Shown here piece by piece: positions 18,029 to 27,304 of a DNA stretch of 64,000 nucleotides; positions within the stretch are counted from its first letter, which is position 1; the number at the start of each line of letters is the position of its first letter. Source of the stretch: Pelosinus sp. IPA-1 (GTDB taxonomy: Bacteria; Bacillota; Negativicutes; DSM-13327); NCBI RefSeq assembly GCF_030269905.1, contig NZ_BSVC01000001.1:496001-560000 (forward strand), written 5' to 3'. The notes beneath the pieces were generated by a model. The model did no database searches, was not told the DNA's origin, and worked only from the letters and a program-made list of their open reading frames with translations. The position numbers were made by a program, and so were the translations under genes.

Positions 18029-18721
18029 ATGTCTAATGTTGGATGTAGAATTTTTATGAAGATTAATCGCCCTAGTAAGGAATTGGTGGAAGGATTCAGA
18101 GGGATCCCAGTTGCCAATATTGCTGATGAAATGAATCGCTTTAGTTGCGTAGACGCACGGATCAAACCCTATAATGATAAGCCGTTATTAGGTACAGCGT
18201 TTACAGTAAAGGCTAGAGTGGCTGATAATTTATTGCTTCACAAGGCCTTAGAACTAGCGCAGCCGGGTGATGTAATTATTCTTGATGCACAAGGGGATAC
18301 AGCAAATGCCATAACAGGTGAAATCATGATGACTCAGGCTGCTGTAAATGGACTGGCTGGCGTAGTGATTGACGGGGCCATTCGTGATGCAGCGCAAATG
18401 CAAGAGTTAGATATGCCTGTATATGCAGCGGGAGTACAACCCAAAGGCCCTTATAAAGATGGTCCGGGCGAAATCAACGTTCCCGTTAGCTGTGGAGGAG
18501 TTGTTGTACATCCTGGGGATATTGTAGTAGGAGATACAGATGGCATTGTTATTATTAGTCCTAAAGACGCACCGGAAACCTTGAAGAAGGCTAAAGCGAA
18601 GCTAGCCAAAGAACAAGCGATCATTCAGGGGATTAAAGATCGGGTTCCTAGAGATAAATCATGGGTAGATAAGGCGCTGGAAAAAGTAGGCTGTGAATAT
18701 ATTGATGACGTTTATAAATAA
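18029..18721 (+). CDS. RraA-like protein / 4-hydroxy-4-methyl-2-oxoglutarate aldolase family
   Basis: This 230-residue RraA-fold protein has the segment GDVIILDAQGDTANAITGEIMM (split here as GDVIILDAQ, then NAITGEIM), GVVIDGAIRDAAQM and the IVVGDTDGIVIISP strand. The GxIRD motif, with its Arg and metal-binding Asp, is the active-site signature of HMG/CHA aldolases, which split 4-hydroxy-2-oxo acids to pyruvate and a second acid. RraA proper also shares the motif, but in a catabolic operon the aldolase or oxaloacetate decarboxylase activity is more likely. An ATG at 18029 follows AGGAGGA; an internal ATG at 18056 is possible. Confidence 0.8.
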   Translation: MSNVGCRIFMKINRPSKELVEGFRGIPVANIADEMNRFSCVDARIKPYNDKPLLGTAFTVKARVADNLLLHKALELAQPGDVIILDAQGDTANAITGEIMMTQAAVNGLAGVVIDGAIRDAAQMQELDMPVYAAGVQPKGPYKDGPGEINVPVSCGGVVVHPGDIVVGDTDGIVIISPKDAPETLKKAKAKLAKEQAIIQGIKDRVPRDKSWVDKALEKVGCEYIDDVYK

Positions 18722-18747
18722 AAAGATGAACAAATAGGAGGATAAAT

Positions 18748-18948
18748 ATGGGAATTGAAATTACGGCACTAAAAGAGAGATGCAAAGGCTGTAATATATG
18801 TGTAGCTTTTTGCCCCAAGAAAGTTCTAGCATTAGATACCTTGGGAAAAGTATATGTAATTGACGAAAAAGCATGTATCAATTGTGGACAATGTGAACTA
18901 CGGTGTCCTGATTATGCAATTTATGTAGAAAAGAAGGTGGAGAAATGA
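18748..18948 (+). CDS. korD: 2-oxoacid:ferredoxin oxidoreductase delta subunit (2x[4Fe-4S] ferredoxin)
   Basis: This 66-residue protein has two CxxCxxCxxxCP clusters: CKGCNICVAFCP (about residues 12-23) and CINCGQCELRCP (about 43-54). It is the electron-accepting delta subunit of a KorDABC-type enzyme. It overlaps the alpha-subunit gene by 4 bases, so the four subunits are translationally coupled. Size and cluster spacing are normal. Confidence 0.9.
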   Translation: MGIEITALKERCKGCNICVAFCPKKVLALDTLGKVYVIDEKACINCGQCELRCPDYAIYVEKKVEK

Positions 18949-20093
18949 GCCAAGCTAGATTAATGCAAGGGAATGAAGCTTGTGCAGAAGGTGCAATGGC
19001 TGCTGGAGTGAATTTTTTTGGAGGTTATCCAATTACTCCTTCTACAGAAATTGCTGAAATTATGGCGAAAGAACTTCCTGCCTTAGGCGGTACTTTTATT
19101 CAGATGGAAGACGAGATTGCTGGGATTGCAGTTGTATTAGGGGCAGCTTTAGGTGGAAGAAAAGCTCTTACTGCCACTTCGGGACCAGGGTTTTCTCTTA
19201 AACAAGAATTAATTGGTTATGGCTGTATTGCCGAAATACCACTTGTCATTGCCAATGTTCAGAGGATGGGGCCAGCGACAGGTCAGCCTACATCTCCAGC
19301 ACAAGGCGATGTAATGCAGGCGCGGTGGGGAACTCATGGCGATCATCCTATGATTGCGCTATCTCCTTGGACTGTTCGAGAAGCTTTTGATGTGGCAGTA
19401 ATGGCCGTAAATTATGCAGAACGGTTCCGTACCCCTGTTATTATTTTACTGGATGAAGTAGTGGGGCACATGCGGGAAAAAGTTGTTTTGCCGAAAGCGG
19501 AAGATATAGAAATATACCCTCGCCGTAAACCCAATTGCACCAAGGAAGAGGGATATAAACCATATACCCCGATGGCAGATCTCGTACCTAATCCTGCAGA
19601 TTTTGGTACTGGACATCGCATTCATGTTACTGGACTTGTTCATGATGAAACGGGTTTTCCAACAGGTAGTTCTAAGATAACAGAGAATACGATTAAAAGA
19701 TTGCATGAAAAAATTTCTAGAGTTCAAGATGAGATTACTCATTATGATGAGTTTTTCATGGAAGATGCTGAGTATGCAGTCCTGGCATACGGTGGAACAG
19801 CTCGTACCGCCTATGCAGCTGTGAAAATTGCACGACAACAAGGAATCAAGGTTGGCATGGTTCGCTTGATGACCATATGGCCCTTTGCAGATAAGGTTGT
19901 CAAAGAAGTAGCTCAAAAAGTGAAAAAAATTCTCGTACCAGAAATGAACTACGGGCAACTGGTTTTGGAAGTTGAACGTGCTGCTGCTGGACAAGCAACG
20001 GTAATTTCTCTTCCTAAATACAATACAGAAATATTTACTCCTAAAGAAATATGTACAGCAATCGAAGAACTTACAGCGGAGGTAGTAAAATGA
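18945..20093 (+). CDS. korA: 2-oxoacid:ferredoxin oxidoreductase alpha subunit (KorA/VorB type)
   Basis: This 382-residue protein has the N-terminal EGAMAAGVNFFGGYPITPSTE (split: EGAMAAGVNFFGG, YPITPSTE) typical of the alpha subunit's TPP-enzyme pyrimidine-like domain, the QMEDEIAGIA segment, TSGPGFSLKQE and MGPATGQPTSPAQGD. Domain II follows after about residue 270. It forms the catalytic core with the beta subunit and converts a 2-oxo acid plus CoA to acyl-CoA, CO2 and reduced ferredoxin. Substrate (2-oxoglutarate, branched 2-oxo acids or an unusual acid from this island) cannot be fixed from sequence, so the symbol denotes the class. Confidence 0.9.
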   Translation: MSQARLMQGNEACAEGAMAAGVNFFGGYPITPSTEIAEIMAKELPALGGTFIQMEDEIAGIAVVLGAALGGRKALTATSGPGFSLKQELIGYGCIAEIPLVIANVQRMGPATGQPTSPAQGDVMQARWGTHGDHPMIALSPWTVREAFDVAVMAVNYAERFRTPVIILLDEVVGHMREKVVLPKAEDIEIYPRRKPNCTKEEGYKPYTPMADLVPNPADFGTGHRIHVTGLVHDETGFPTGSSKITENTIKRLHEKISRVQDEITHYDEFFMEDAEYAVLAYGGTARTAYAAVKIARQQGIKVGMVRLMTIWPFADKVVKEVAQKVKKILVPEMNYGQLVLEVERAAAGQATVISLPKYNTEIFTPKEICTAIEELTAEVVK

Positions 20094-20905
20094 GAAGCTA
20101 TGAGAAATATTTTCGAATGAATCGGCTGCCACATATTTGGTGCCCAGGATGCGGTAATGGTATTGTCATGAAATCCATTGCTAAAGCTGCGGAACAATTA
20201 GGACTTGATCAAGATAACACAGTGATCGTATCTGGTATCGGTTGCTCATCAAGAGCTTCTGGTTATATGAATTTTGATACATTACATACAGCTCATGGCA
20301 GAGCAATCCCCTTTGCTACTGGCATTAAACTAGCCAATCCTAAATTGAAAGTCATTGTAATCACTGGTGATGGCGATTGTACGGCCATTGGTGGTAACCA
20401 TTTTATTCACGGTGCTAGAAGAAATATTGATTTAACAGTGATATTGTTTAATAACAATATTTATGGCATGACCGGAGGACAAGCATCTCCCCTTACACCG
20501 ACTGGCAAAAAAGCTACAACAGCTCCATTTGGAAGTGTTGATACAGCCTTTGATCCTTGTGAACTTGCCAAAGCTGCAGGTGCTAGCTATATTGCTCGCG
20601 GTACTGCTTTTCATGCAAAACCACTTGTTGAACTGATTGCCCAAGGAATTTCTAATAATGGATTTTCCCTAGTAGAAGCAATTACCCAGTGCCCCATTTC
20701 CTACGGTCGGAGAAATAAAATGGGGGATGCGGCAGGAATGCTCAAATGGATGAGTGAAAACGCAGTTCCTCTAGCTGCTTATGAAAAACTAGCGGAAGAC
20801 CAAAAAGATGAAAAATTCCCAATCGGTATTTTATATCAAAAAACAGCCCCAGAATACAGCGCAGAATATGCTAAAGTCATTAAATTGGCCCAGGAGGGAA
20901 AATAA
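20090..20905 (+). CDS. korB: 2-oxoacid:ferredoxin oxidoreductase beta subunit (TPP-binding)
   Basis: This 271-residue TPP-binding subunit has HIWCPGCGNGIVMKS near the N-terminus, the TPP/Mg2+ motif GDGDCTAIGGNHFIHGARRN (about residues 90-109) with the paired NNNIYGMTGGQ (about 119-129). It starts at the ATG at 20090 in an ATGA overlap with the korA stop and ends in overlap with the gamma subunit, so its translation is coupled to both. All cofactor residues are present. Confidence 0.92.
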   Translation: MRSYEKYFRMNRLPHIWCPGCGNGIVMKSIAKAAEQLGLDQDNTVIVSGIGCSSRASGYMNFDTLHTAHGRAIPFATGIKLANPKLKVIVITGDGDCTAIGGNHFIHGARRNIDLTVILFNNNIYGMTGGQASPLTPTGKKATTAPFGSVDTAFDPCELAKAAGASYIARGTAFHAKPLVELIAQGISNNGFSLVEAITQCPISYGRRNKMGDAAGMLKWMSENAVPLAAYEKLAEDQKDEKFPIGILYQKTAPEYSAEYAKVIKLAQEGK

Positions 20906-21426
20906 TGCAACAAATACGTTTATGCGGATCAGGCGGTCAAGGAGTAATTACTGCCGCAATCATTCTGGCAGAAGCAGCCATCATGGAAGGCAAGGAAGCA
21001 GTACAATCCCAGTCCTATGGACCAGAAGCACGGGGGGGGGCTTCCAAGGCGGAAGTTATTATATCGGAGGAATTCATCTATCATCCTAAAGTAGTGACGC
21101 CAGACGTGGTTTTAGCTCTGACACAACAGGCAGCAGATAAATATTCATCTGATCTTTGTGGTAATGGCGTTCTTGTTATTGACGAAGATCTAGTGCCAGA
21201 GTCTCCCGTGCATCCGAATGTAGTCAAGGTGCCATTAACGCGTCTAGCTGTAGAGGGACTTGGTAAGGACTTGTTTACAAACATTGTTTCCTTAGGACTT
21301 TTGGTGAAAGTAACTGGAGTTGTGTCTTTTGAAACCATTCAAAAGGCTGTTGCCAAAAGAGTACCGAAAGCAACAATAGAAAAAAATATGCAGGCTTTGC
21401 GTATTGGGTTTGATGCACATAGCTAA
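20905..21426 (+). CDS. korC: 2-oxoacid:ferredoxin oxidoreductase gamma subunit
   Basis: This 173-residue gamma subunit starts with QIRLCGSGGQGVITAAIILAEA (split: QIRLCGSGGQGV, ITAAIILAEA), followed by SQSYGPEARGGASKAEVIIS (about residues 36-55), both hallmarks of the pyruvate/2-oxoacid ferredoxin oxidoreductase gamma family that binds CoA. It overlaps the beta subunit stop by one base and is the last gene of the operon before a terminator. Confidence 0.92.
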   Translation: MQQIRLCGSGGQGVITAAIILAEAAIMEGKEAVQSQSYGPEARGGASKAEVIISEEFIYHPKVVTPDVVLALTQQAADKYSSDLCGNGVLVIDEDLVPESPVHPNVVKVPLTRLAVEGLGKDLFTNIVSLGLLVKVTGVVSFETIQKAVAKRVPKATIEKNMQALRIGFDAHS

Positions 21427-21565
21427 TCTGAGATACAATCAGAGTGCATTTCTTAAAATTAAGAGATAAGTAAGTAGTAAAAGTGTGTGCTGATGTCATA
21501 GTGGCTGGCTGTATCCTTATGGATATTGCTGAGCACTGTTGTATTATTGATAATTAGTAGAGAGG

Positions 21566-21606
21566 AAAAAGGGACTGATGGTATGTTTCGCCAAGTCCCT
21601 TTTTTG
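21566..21606 (+). terminator. Intrinsic terminator after the kor genes
   Basis: AAAAAGGGACT pairs with AGTCCCTTTTT around an 18-base loop and the right arm runs into a T-tract. It lies 140 bases after the gamma subunit stop. Confidence 0.8.
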
Positions 21607-21702
21607 ATAACGATGACATAGATTCTGTTTAGAATTTCCTGAAAATTGAAAATCGTGCCACAAAGATTGTTATATCAGAAATATTCTGTGGAGGGATTGA
21701 CG

Positions 21703-22932
21703 ATGATAGATGCTAAGAAGATTGGAATCATTGCATTACTCGCGGGTGGGATGTTTATTAATGCTATTGATCGCGGTGCACTGGGAGTAGCGGCGCCGAT
21801 TATGATTAAAGAATTGAACATGGACCCAGCCTTGATGGGAGTTGCGTTGTCGGTTTTTTATTGGAGTTATATTGTATGTATGGTTCCGGTAGGACGATTT
21901 GCCGACAAATATGGCGCAAAAAAAGCATTGGGCTGGGCTGCGGTGCTTTGGTCCTTTATGTCTGCGGCAACAGGCTTTGTGCACAGTTTTTATGGGCTGA
22001 TTTTAACCCGTCTGGGTGTTGGTGCAGGTGAAGCGGCAGGAAATCCGTTGAGTGCAAAAGTAATAAGTGAGAACTTTTCGTCAGAGCAGAGGGCAACGGC
22101 AACGGGTTTCTGTCTTTCAGGTACTAAACTTGGTATGGCGGCTGTTCCACTATTAATGGGATTTTTGATCACTCAGTGGAATTGGCGTATCGCATTTTTT
22201 GTGACAGGCCTAGGTAGCTTGTTGTGGTGTATATGTTGGTATTACTTTTATAAAGATGTTTCAGAGCAAGTTGATGTGGTTTTAGGTCCGCACAAGGTCG
22301 CTATACCATGGAAACAGTTCTTGACTAATCGATGTGTTCTTGGACTGATGCTCACTAAGTTCTTTCTGGACTATCTGTGGGTGTTATTTGTTAGCTGGCT
22401 TCCTGCTTATCTGATAATGGAGAGAGGTTTTTCGATTATCAAGATGGGAATATATGCGTCTATCCCCTGGGTTGTCGGCTTTGTTGCTCAGCCCGCAATG
22501 GGTTACTTTTCCGACTGGCTTATTAAGAAGGGCGTAAGTGTTACCAAAGCCAGAAAGTATACATTAGTGGGTTCTCAGTTAGTTGCCGCCTCGGTTATTG
22601 GGGTAGGATTTGTTGATGATCCGATCATTGCTGTTATTCTCTTGACCATAAATATTGCGGGCGAATCGGCATCGGCTGGAATAATGTGGACAATTCTAGC
22701 GGAAGTTTCACCCAAAGGAATGGGCGGAACTGTGTCCAGTGCCATAAATACGATTAGCTCTATAGCTGGTGTGCTGGCTCCAACCATTACAGGTTTCATT
22801 TATAAATTTACTGGCAGTTTTCAAATGGCGCTATTCGTAGCTGGCGTAGGTATATTGATATCGGCATGTGCTATTTTGTTTATTGTTCCGGAGATTAAGC
22901 CGATTGAGTTTAATAAAAAATCCAATATGTAG
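21703..22932 (+). CDS. MFS transporter, ACS type (paralogue of 12420-13658)
   Basis: This 409-residue twelve-helix carrier has helix 1 INAIDRGALGVAAPIMIKEL, the loop GRFADKYGAKKALGW and RLGVGAGEAAGNPLSAKV. It closely matches the MFS protein at 12420 along its full length, including MERGFSIIKMGIYAS and a C-terminal domain ending in FIVPEIKP. The substrate should be a related organic anion. The ATG at 21703 is chosen because GTGGAGGGA lies just before it; an upstream in-frame extension to 21646 lacks a site. The chemoreceptor gene follows after 19 bases, so uptake and sensing of the same compound are probably co-transcribed. Confidence 0.9.
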   Translation: MIDAKKIGIIALLAGGMFINAIDRGALGVAAPIMIKELNMDPALMGVALSVFYWSYIVCMVPVGRFADKYGAKKALGWAAVLWSFMSAATGFVHSFYGLILTRLGVGAGEAAGNPLSAKVISENFSSEQRATATGFCLSGTKLGMAAVPLLMGFLITQWNWRIAFFVTGLGSLLWCICWYYFYKDVSEQVDVVLGPHKVAIPWKQFLTNRCVLGLMLTKFFLDYLWVLFVSWLPAYLIMERGFSIIKMGIYASIPWVVGFVAQPAMGYFSDWLIKKGVSVTKARKYTLVGSQLVAASVIGVGFVDDPIIAVILLTINIAGESASAGIMWTILAEVSPKGMGGTVSSAINTISSIAGVLAPTITGFIYKFTGSFQMALFVAGVGILISACAILFIVPEIKPIEFNKKSNM

Positions 22933-22951
22933 AATTGAGAGGTTTTGTAAA

Positions 22952-24991
22952 ATGTTGCGGAAGTTTTTGTCTCACTTGCAGTTCAAATTAATTGGTGTCA
23001 TCTGTCTGATCTTGCTTGTGACTCTTGGGGTTGTTTCATTTGTTACCTACAAAAAGACGGATACAATTCTCTCAAAAAATTCAGCAGAACTGCAACAAGC
23101 CGTTGCGCAGGATTATGCTCGGGAAGTTGAATTTGAATTCAATGGATTGTTAAACGATGTTTATTGTATCGCTACGTCGGAGCAAATGACTAATGTAACC
23201 GACAAAAATCAAATTCGTCAGATATTACGTAAGGAATTTAAACGGTTTCCGATGTTTAGTGCTCTGTGGTATTTCGACTTGGATGGAATCTCCATTGATA
23301 CTACAGGACTAGAAACAAAAAGCGATGAACGGGAATATTTTCAAATTGTAAAGCGGACGCAGAAGCCCTATGTTTCTAATCCCTATATTTCCAAGGTTAC
23401 TGGGAAGTTCGTTGTTGCCGTAGTATACCCTGTTTTTCGCAACGGCAAGATGGATGGCATGATTAATGCAGTCTACCCATCGGATAAAATCCTGGAGAAG
23501 GTTCAGCAAGCAAAATTCGGCAAGACGGGGTATGCTATCCTGGTAGGAGGAGATGGTTTAGTTGTTGCGGACGGAAACAATGCCGATTTAGTTGGAAAAG
23601 CTAACTTTCTCAAGCAAGACATTCCTGACGCCTTAAATCTTGCCCAGAAAAAGCTTGATGAAAGGGTAGTGAAGTCCACCAAGGAAGCACTTAGCGGCAA
23701 TATTGTTCAGACTTCTTATACCAACTATGATAATAACTCTAAATATGCAGTGTTTCGTCCTGTACAACTAGGTGAACAGCAGCGTTGGGGTTTGATTATT
23801 ACAACAGAAACGAAAGAGATATATGAAGATGCGAATAATTTATTGAAATGGATACTATTAATATCTCTTATCGGCTTACTTATCTCTGGAGCAATCGCCT
23901 ATTCATTCGGGAGAAAATTTACCAAGCCGATCTTGGCTATTAATCAAGAGATGGCGTTAGTTGCCCAAGGAGATTTAAGAAAACGCAGTATCTCTGTCGT
24001 CAGTAGTGATGAACTGGGGCAAATGGTAAAAAGTTTCTTGGTAATGAGGGATTCTCTAATCAATATAGTTGAAAAGGTACAACACGAGTCTCAGCAGGTA
24101 GCGGCGGCATCCGAGGAACTTACTGCTAGTGCTGAGCAATCCGCACAGGCTGCCAATCAAGTCGCTTCATCAATAACCGAAGTGGCACAAGGAGCCGACA
24201 AACAGCATCATGTAGTAAGTGCGGCCGCTGAGATAGTAGGGCAAATGTCGGGGAGTATCCAGCAAGTAGCGGCGAATGCCAATGTATTATCGCAGCAGTC
24301 GACTAAAGCTGCTGAAACAGCAAAAGAAGGCGGTAAGTCAGTGGAGGGTGCAGTTAAACAAATGACCGAAATTGAACATACTGTTAGCTGTTCAGCCCAA
24401 GTTGTCGCTCGACTAGGTGAACGATCGAAAGAAATAGGACAAATTGTGGACACTATTTCCGGAATTGCAGGTCAGACCAATCTCTTAGCCCTTAACGCTG
24501 CTATCGAGGCGGCAAGAGCGGGTGAACAGGGACGCGGCTTTGCTGTTGTTGCCGAAGAGGTTCGTAAGCTAGCAGAACAATCTCAAGAGGCAGCCAAGCA
24601 AATCGCACATCTGATTAGCGAGATCCAGGATGAAACAGACAAAGCGGTATCGGCTATGGACGAGGGTACACGAGATGTTAAAGTGGGTACTGGGATAGTA
24701 AATGAGGCAGGTAAAGCTTTTCAAGAAATTATTAGTCTTGTAGACAATTTAGCGGGGCAGGTCGAAGAAATTTCAGCAGCTATTAGGAATTTAGCCAGTG
24801 GCAGTCAAAAGATTGTGTCGTCCGTTCAGGTAATTGATCAACTAACGGTGACAGCGACCGGGGAAGCACAGAACGTTTCAGCAGCCACAGAAGAACAGTC
24901 TGCATCAATGGAAGAAATTGCATCTTCAAGCCAAAGTCTTGCCAAAATGGCTCAGGATTTACAAGAAGTTGTTAGTAAGTTTCGCATTTAA
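22952..24991 (+). CDS. Methyl-accepting chemotaxis protein with Cache sensor domain
   Basis: This receptor has about 679 residues. Membrane helix 1 (about residues 12-34) is followed by a large periplasmic Cache-type domain (about 40-290) with the segments YFQIVKRTQKPYVSNPYISK and GYAILVGGDGLVVADGN, typical of dCache. Membrane helix 2 is at about 300-322, then HAMP, then the signalling coiled coil with an intact [20 protein letters not shown] tip. The C-terminus ends in VVSKFRI. Cotranscription with the MFS carrier suggests that it senses the carrier's substrate. A scrambled relic of the same receptor family lies at 27305-27450. Start ATG 22952 follows GAGAGGT. Confidence 0.92.
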   Translation: MLRKFLSHLQFKLIGVICLILLVTLGVVSFVTYKKTDTILSKNSAELQQAVAQDYAREVEFEFNGLLNDVYCIATSEQMTNVTDKNQIRQILRKEFKRFPMFSALWYFDLDGISIDTTGLETKSDEREYFQIVKRTQKPYVSNPYISKVTGKFVVAVVYPVFRNGKMDGMINAVYPSDKILEKVQQAKFGKTGYAILVGGDGLVVADGNNADLVGKANFLKQDIPDALNLAQKKLDERVVKSTKEALSGNIVQTSYTNYDNNSKYAVFRPVQLGEQQRWGLIITTETKEIYEDANNLLKWILLISLIGLLISGAIAYSFGRKFTKPILAINQEMALVAQGDLRKRSISVVSSDELGQMVKSFLVMRDSLINIVEKVQHESQQVAAASEELTASAEQSAQAANQVASSITEVAQGADKQHHVVSAAAEIVGQMSGSIQQVAANANVLSQQSTKAAETAKEGGKSVEGAVKQMTEIEHTVSCSAQVVARLGERSKEIGQIVDTISGIAGQTNLLALNAAIEAARAGEQGRGFAVVAEEVRKLAEQSQEAAKQIAHLISEIQDETDKAVSAMDEGTRDVKVGTGIVNEAGKAFQEIISLVDNLAGQVEEISAAIRNLASGSQKIVSSVQVIDQLTVTATGEAQNVSAATEEQSASMEEIASSSQSLAKMAQDLQEVVSKFRI

Positions 24992-25057
24992 TAAAAAGTT
25001 ACAGAACCTCAGCAAACTACCGATAGCATCACGGAACTATAGTAAAGGATGATTTTT

Positions 25058-25936
25058 ATGGAAGACAAGGTAAGCAACCAGGGACCTTTTTCTAGTGGCA
25101 CACGGCGTCCTTATCTCATAGCGCCAGCGAATGCCTGTGACTGTCATATGCATATTTATGATAGTCGATTTGCACCATCACCTCATTGGGAAAAACGTCC
25201 GCCAGAAGCGAATGTGGATGATTATCGCTTTTTTCAGAAGGGGATTGGCACTACACGTACTGTAGTTGTCACTCCATCCACTTATGGTATTGACAATCGT
25301 TGCACCCTTGATGCAATAGAACAAATTGGTCCAACGGCACGCGGAGTGGCTGTTGTTGATATGGATGTATCAGATGACGAGTTGAAGCGACTGGACAGTT
25401 TGGGCATATGCGGGATTCGTGTTAACTTTGTTTCTCCCCAATCTTGGGGTGTGACTACAGTAGAAATGTTAGAAACCCTTGCGAAGCGCATAAGCAATCT
25501 CGGTTGGCATGTGCAGATTTTAATGTTGGGTGACCAGATCGTTGCCATGGAGGGGGTTTTACAGCAACTACCCGTACCGATAGTAATTGATCATTTGGCT
25601 CGCATACCGCAGCCAGCGGGTGTGGATCACCCAGCATTTAAGACTATGTTAAGGTTGCTTGATAAAGGACAGACTTGGGTTAAACTTTCTGGTGCTTATA
25701 TGGATACAAAGATTGGTCCGCCTAGCTATAATGACGTGACGAAGGTAGCCCAGGGGTTTGTCAAAGCAGCACCAGAGCGAATGGTTTGGGGGAGTGATTG
25801 GCCACATCCAACAGAGAAAGAAAAGCCTAATGATGCAGTGCTTTTTGATCTTCTGTCCAAGTGGGCAATAGAAGAAGCCGCGATTTATAAAATTCTTGTC
25901 GAAAATCCAGCAATTTTATATGGATTCTCAAAATGA
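25058..25936 (+). CDS. Cytoplasmic amidohydrolase, 2-pyrone-4,6-dicarboxylate lactonase-like (LigI type)
   Basis: This 292-residue TIM-barrel amidohydrolase has the metal-binding DCHMHIYDSRFAP (about residues 28-40), GVAVVDMDVSDDEL, IVIDHLARIP with the conserved His, and WGSDWPHP near the end with the catalytic Asp. These match the PDC-lactonase/amidohydrolase-2 group that opens lactones or hydrolyses related cyclic acids. The start at 25058 is preferred because AAAGGA lies at 25044-25049; the ATG at 25049 overlaps that site. There is no signal peptide. A Tat-exported paralogue follows 69 bases downstream. Confidence 0.83.
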   Translation: MEDKVSNQGPFSSGTRRPYLIAPANACDCHMHIYDSRFAPSPHWEKRPPEANVDDYRFFQKGIGTTRTVVVTPSTYGIDNRCTLDAIEQIGPTARGVAVVDMDVSDDELKRLDSLGICGIRVNFVSPQSWGVTTVEMLETLAKRISNLGWHVQILMLGDQIVAMEGVLQQLPVPIVIDHLARIPQPAGVDHPAFKTMLRLLDKGQTWVKLSGAYMDTKIGPPSYNDVTKVAQGFVKAAPERMVWGSDWPHPTEKEKPNDAVLFDLLSKWAIEEAAIYKILVENPAILYGFSK

Positions 25937-26005
25937 TTTTATATGAATGAAGCCATCTTAGCATAGCAATGATTAACTGGATATCAATTAGAGGAGGAAG
26001 TTTAC

Positions 26006-26974
26006 ATGGATAATAAAATAGTCACACGTCGTACTTTTCTTAAAGGTACAGGATTGACTTTCATGGCATTAAGCGGAATTCGTATCCCAGTGGGAAGTGC
26101 TGAAAGTTATTCCACCGAACAAAAAGTGCCTTATTCATCTGGTAGTGAGTTGCCGAATTTGAAGGTGCCTTTGAATGCGACAGATTGTCATCATCATATC
26201 TATGATTCACGCTTTCCTGTTGATCCCAATTCCACCCTTAGGCATCCTAATGCCACAGTTGCCGATTACCGTCTGCTGCAAAAGCGGCTGGGCACAACGC
26301 GTAATGTAATCGTGCAGCCTTCCACCTATGGTGTGGACAACAGTGGACTTGTTGAATCTCTCAAGGAATTCGGTCTTAAAACAACTCGGGGGATTGCCGT
26401 AGTTAATACCAGTGTCACCGATGCTGAGTTGGCAGAATTAGATAAGGTTGGCGTGCGCGGTATTCGCTTCAATATGTCGGTGCCAGGCGAAGCTACGAAT
26501 ATGGATATGGTGCAAACTCTGGCACAGCGGATTAATGAGCTAGGATGGCACATTCAAGTTGTGGCCAAACCGGATAAAATTTTAGCTGGCAAAGACGTGT
26601 GGAGCAGTGTTCCGTGTCCAGTAGTATTCGACCACTTAGGGCATATTACCAGTGTCGATCAGCCAGCCTTTGAAGTTATTCTTAATCTGCTGCGGGAAGG
26701 CAAGGGCTGGGTGAAATTATCTGGTGCTTATATTCTTAGTAAAGTTGGTTCGCCGACTTACGCAGACAGAACTATAGTAGCAAAAGCGTATGTAAATGAA
26801 GTACCAGGGCAATTGGTGTGGGGTAGTGATTGGCCGCATCCTACGTCAAAAATTGACAATAAGCCTGATGATGCTATCCTCATGAGCTTGTTGACGGAGT
26901 GGGCACCAGATGAGGCTCTGCAAAGACGCATTTTGGTGGATAATCCAGCTAGGCTTTATGGCTTCCTCGAATAG
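26006..26974 (+). CDS. Tat-exported amidohydrolase, PDC lactonase-like
   Basis: This 322-residue paralogue of the preceding enzyme carries an N-terminal twin-arginine signal: TRRTFLKGTGLTFMALSGI (about residues 7-25), with RRTFLK matching RRxFLK. A linker of about 30 residues leads to the catalytic domain with DCHHHIYDSRFPV, VVFDHLGHI and WGSDWPHP. All metal and catalytic residues of the cytoplasmic copy are kept. It should act outside the cytoplasmic membrane, perhaps converting an extracellular lactone before uptake. The RBS GAGGAGGAAG precedes the ATG at 26006. A duplicated enzyme pair split between compartments is unusual. Confidence 0.83.
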   Translation: MDNKIVTRRTFLKGTGLTFMALSGIRIPVGSAESYSTEQKVPYSSGSELPNLKVPLNATDCHHHIYDSRFPVDPNSTLRHPNATVADYRLLQKRLGTTRNVIVQPSTYGVDNSGLVESLKEFGLKTTRGIAVVNTSVTDAELAELDKVGVRGIRFNMSVPGEATNMDMVQTLAQRINELGWHIQVVAKPDKILAGKDVWSSVPCPVVFDHLGHITSVDQPAFEVILNLLREGKGWVKLSGAYILSKVGSPTYADRTIVAKAYVNEVPGQLVWGSDWPHPTSKIDNKPDDAILMSLLTEWAPDEALQRRILVDNPARLYGFLE

Positions 26975-27038
26975 CCTTTAGGTTTCAGGGCTAGAAGAAT
27001 TGATTGTTGAACATATTGCACGATGCTAGTAAGTTTGC

Positions 27039-27079
27039 AGAATGGGACTTGCTGATAATTTTTCGCAAGTTCCCATTCT
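27039..27079 (+). terminator. Terminator-like hairpin after the Tat amidohydrolase gene
   Basis: AGAATGGGA-CTTGC pairs with GCAAG-TTCCCATTCT with one bulged base around a 12-base loop. There is no good T-tract after the stem, so termination may be inefficient. Confidence 0.55.
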
Positions 27080-27304
27080 CTAGAGATGTTGGAAGTTAAA
27101 TGTCGCGCCCTTAATGCTTAAACTGATTAATAGTCAGTTAGATGAAGGGGAACGATAAAATCAGATGCTGAATCTTATTGATTACGTTATTACCTTTGAA
27201 GAGATGGCGGCTTTATTTGTGGGAACTGAAATTGATTTACTAAAAAGCTGTTGAAGAAACAAATGAATTTCATTATTGGCATCATAAACAGAAATTTAAA
27301 CTTA

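Noticed and set aside
22868-22951. Longer start for the Cache chemoreceptor
   Set aside because: The extension overlaps the end of the MFS gene in another frame, and the ATG at 22952 begins directly before the first membrane helix with a ribosome site.
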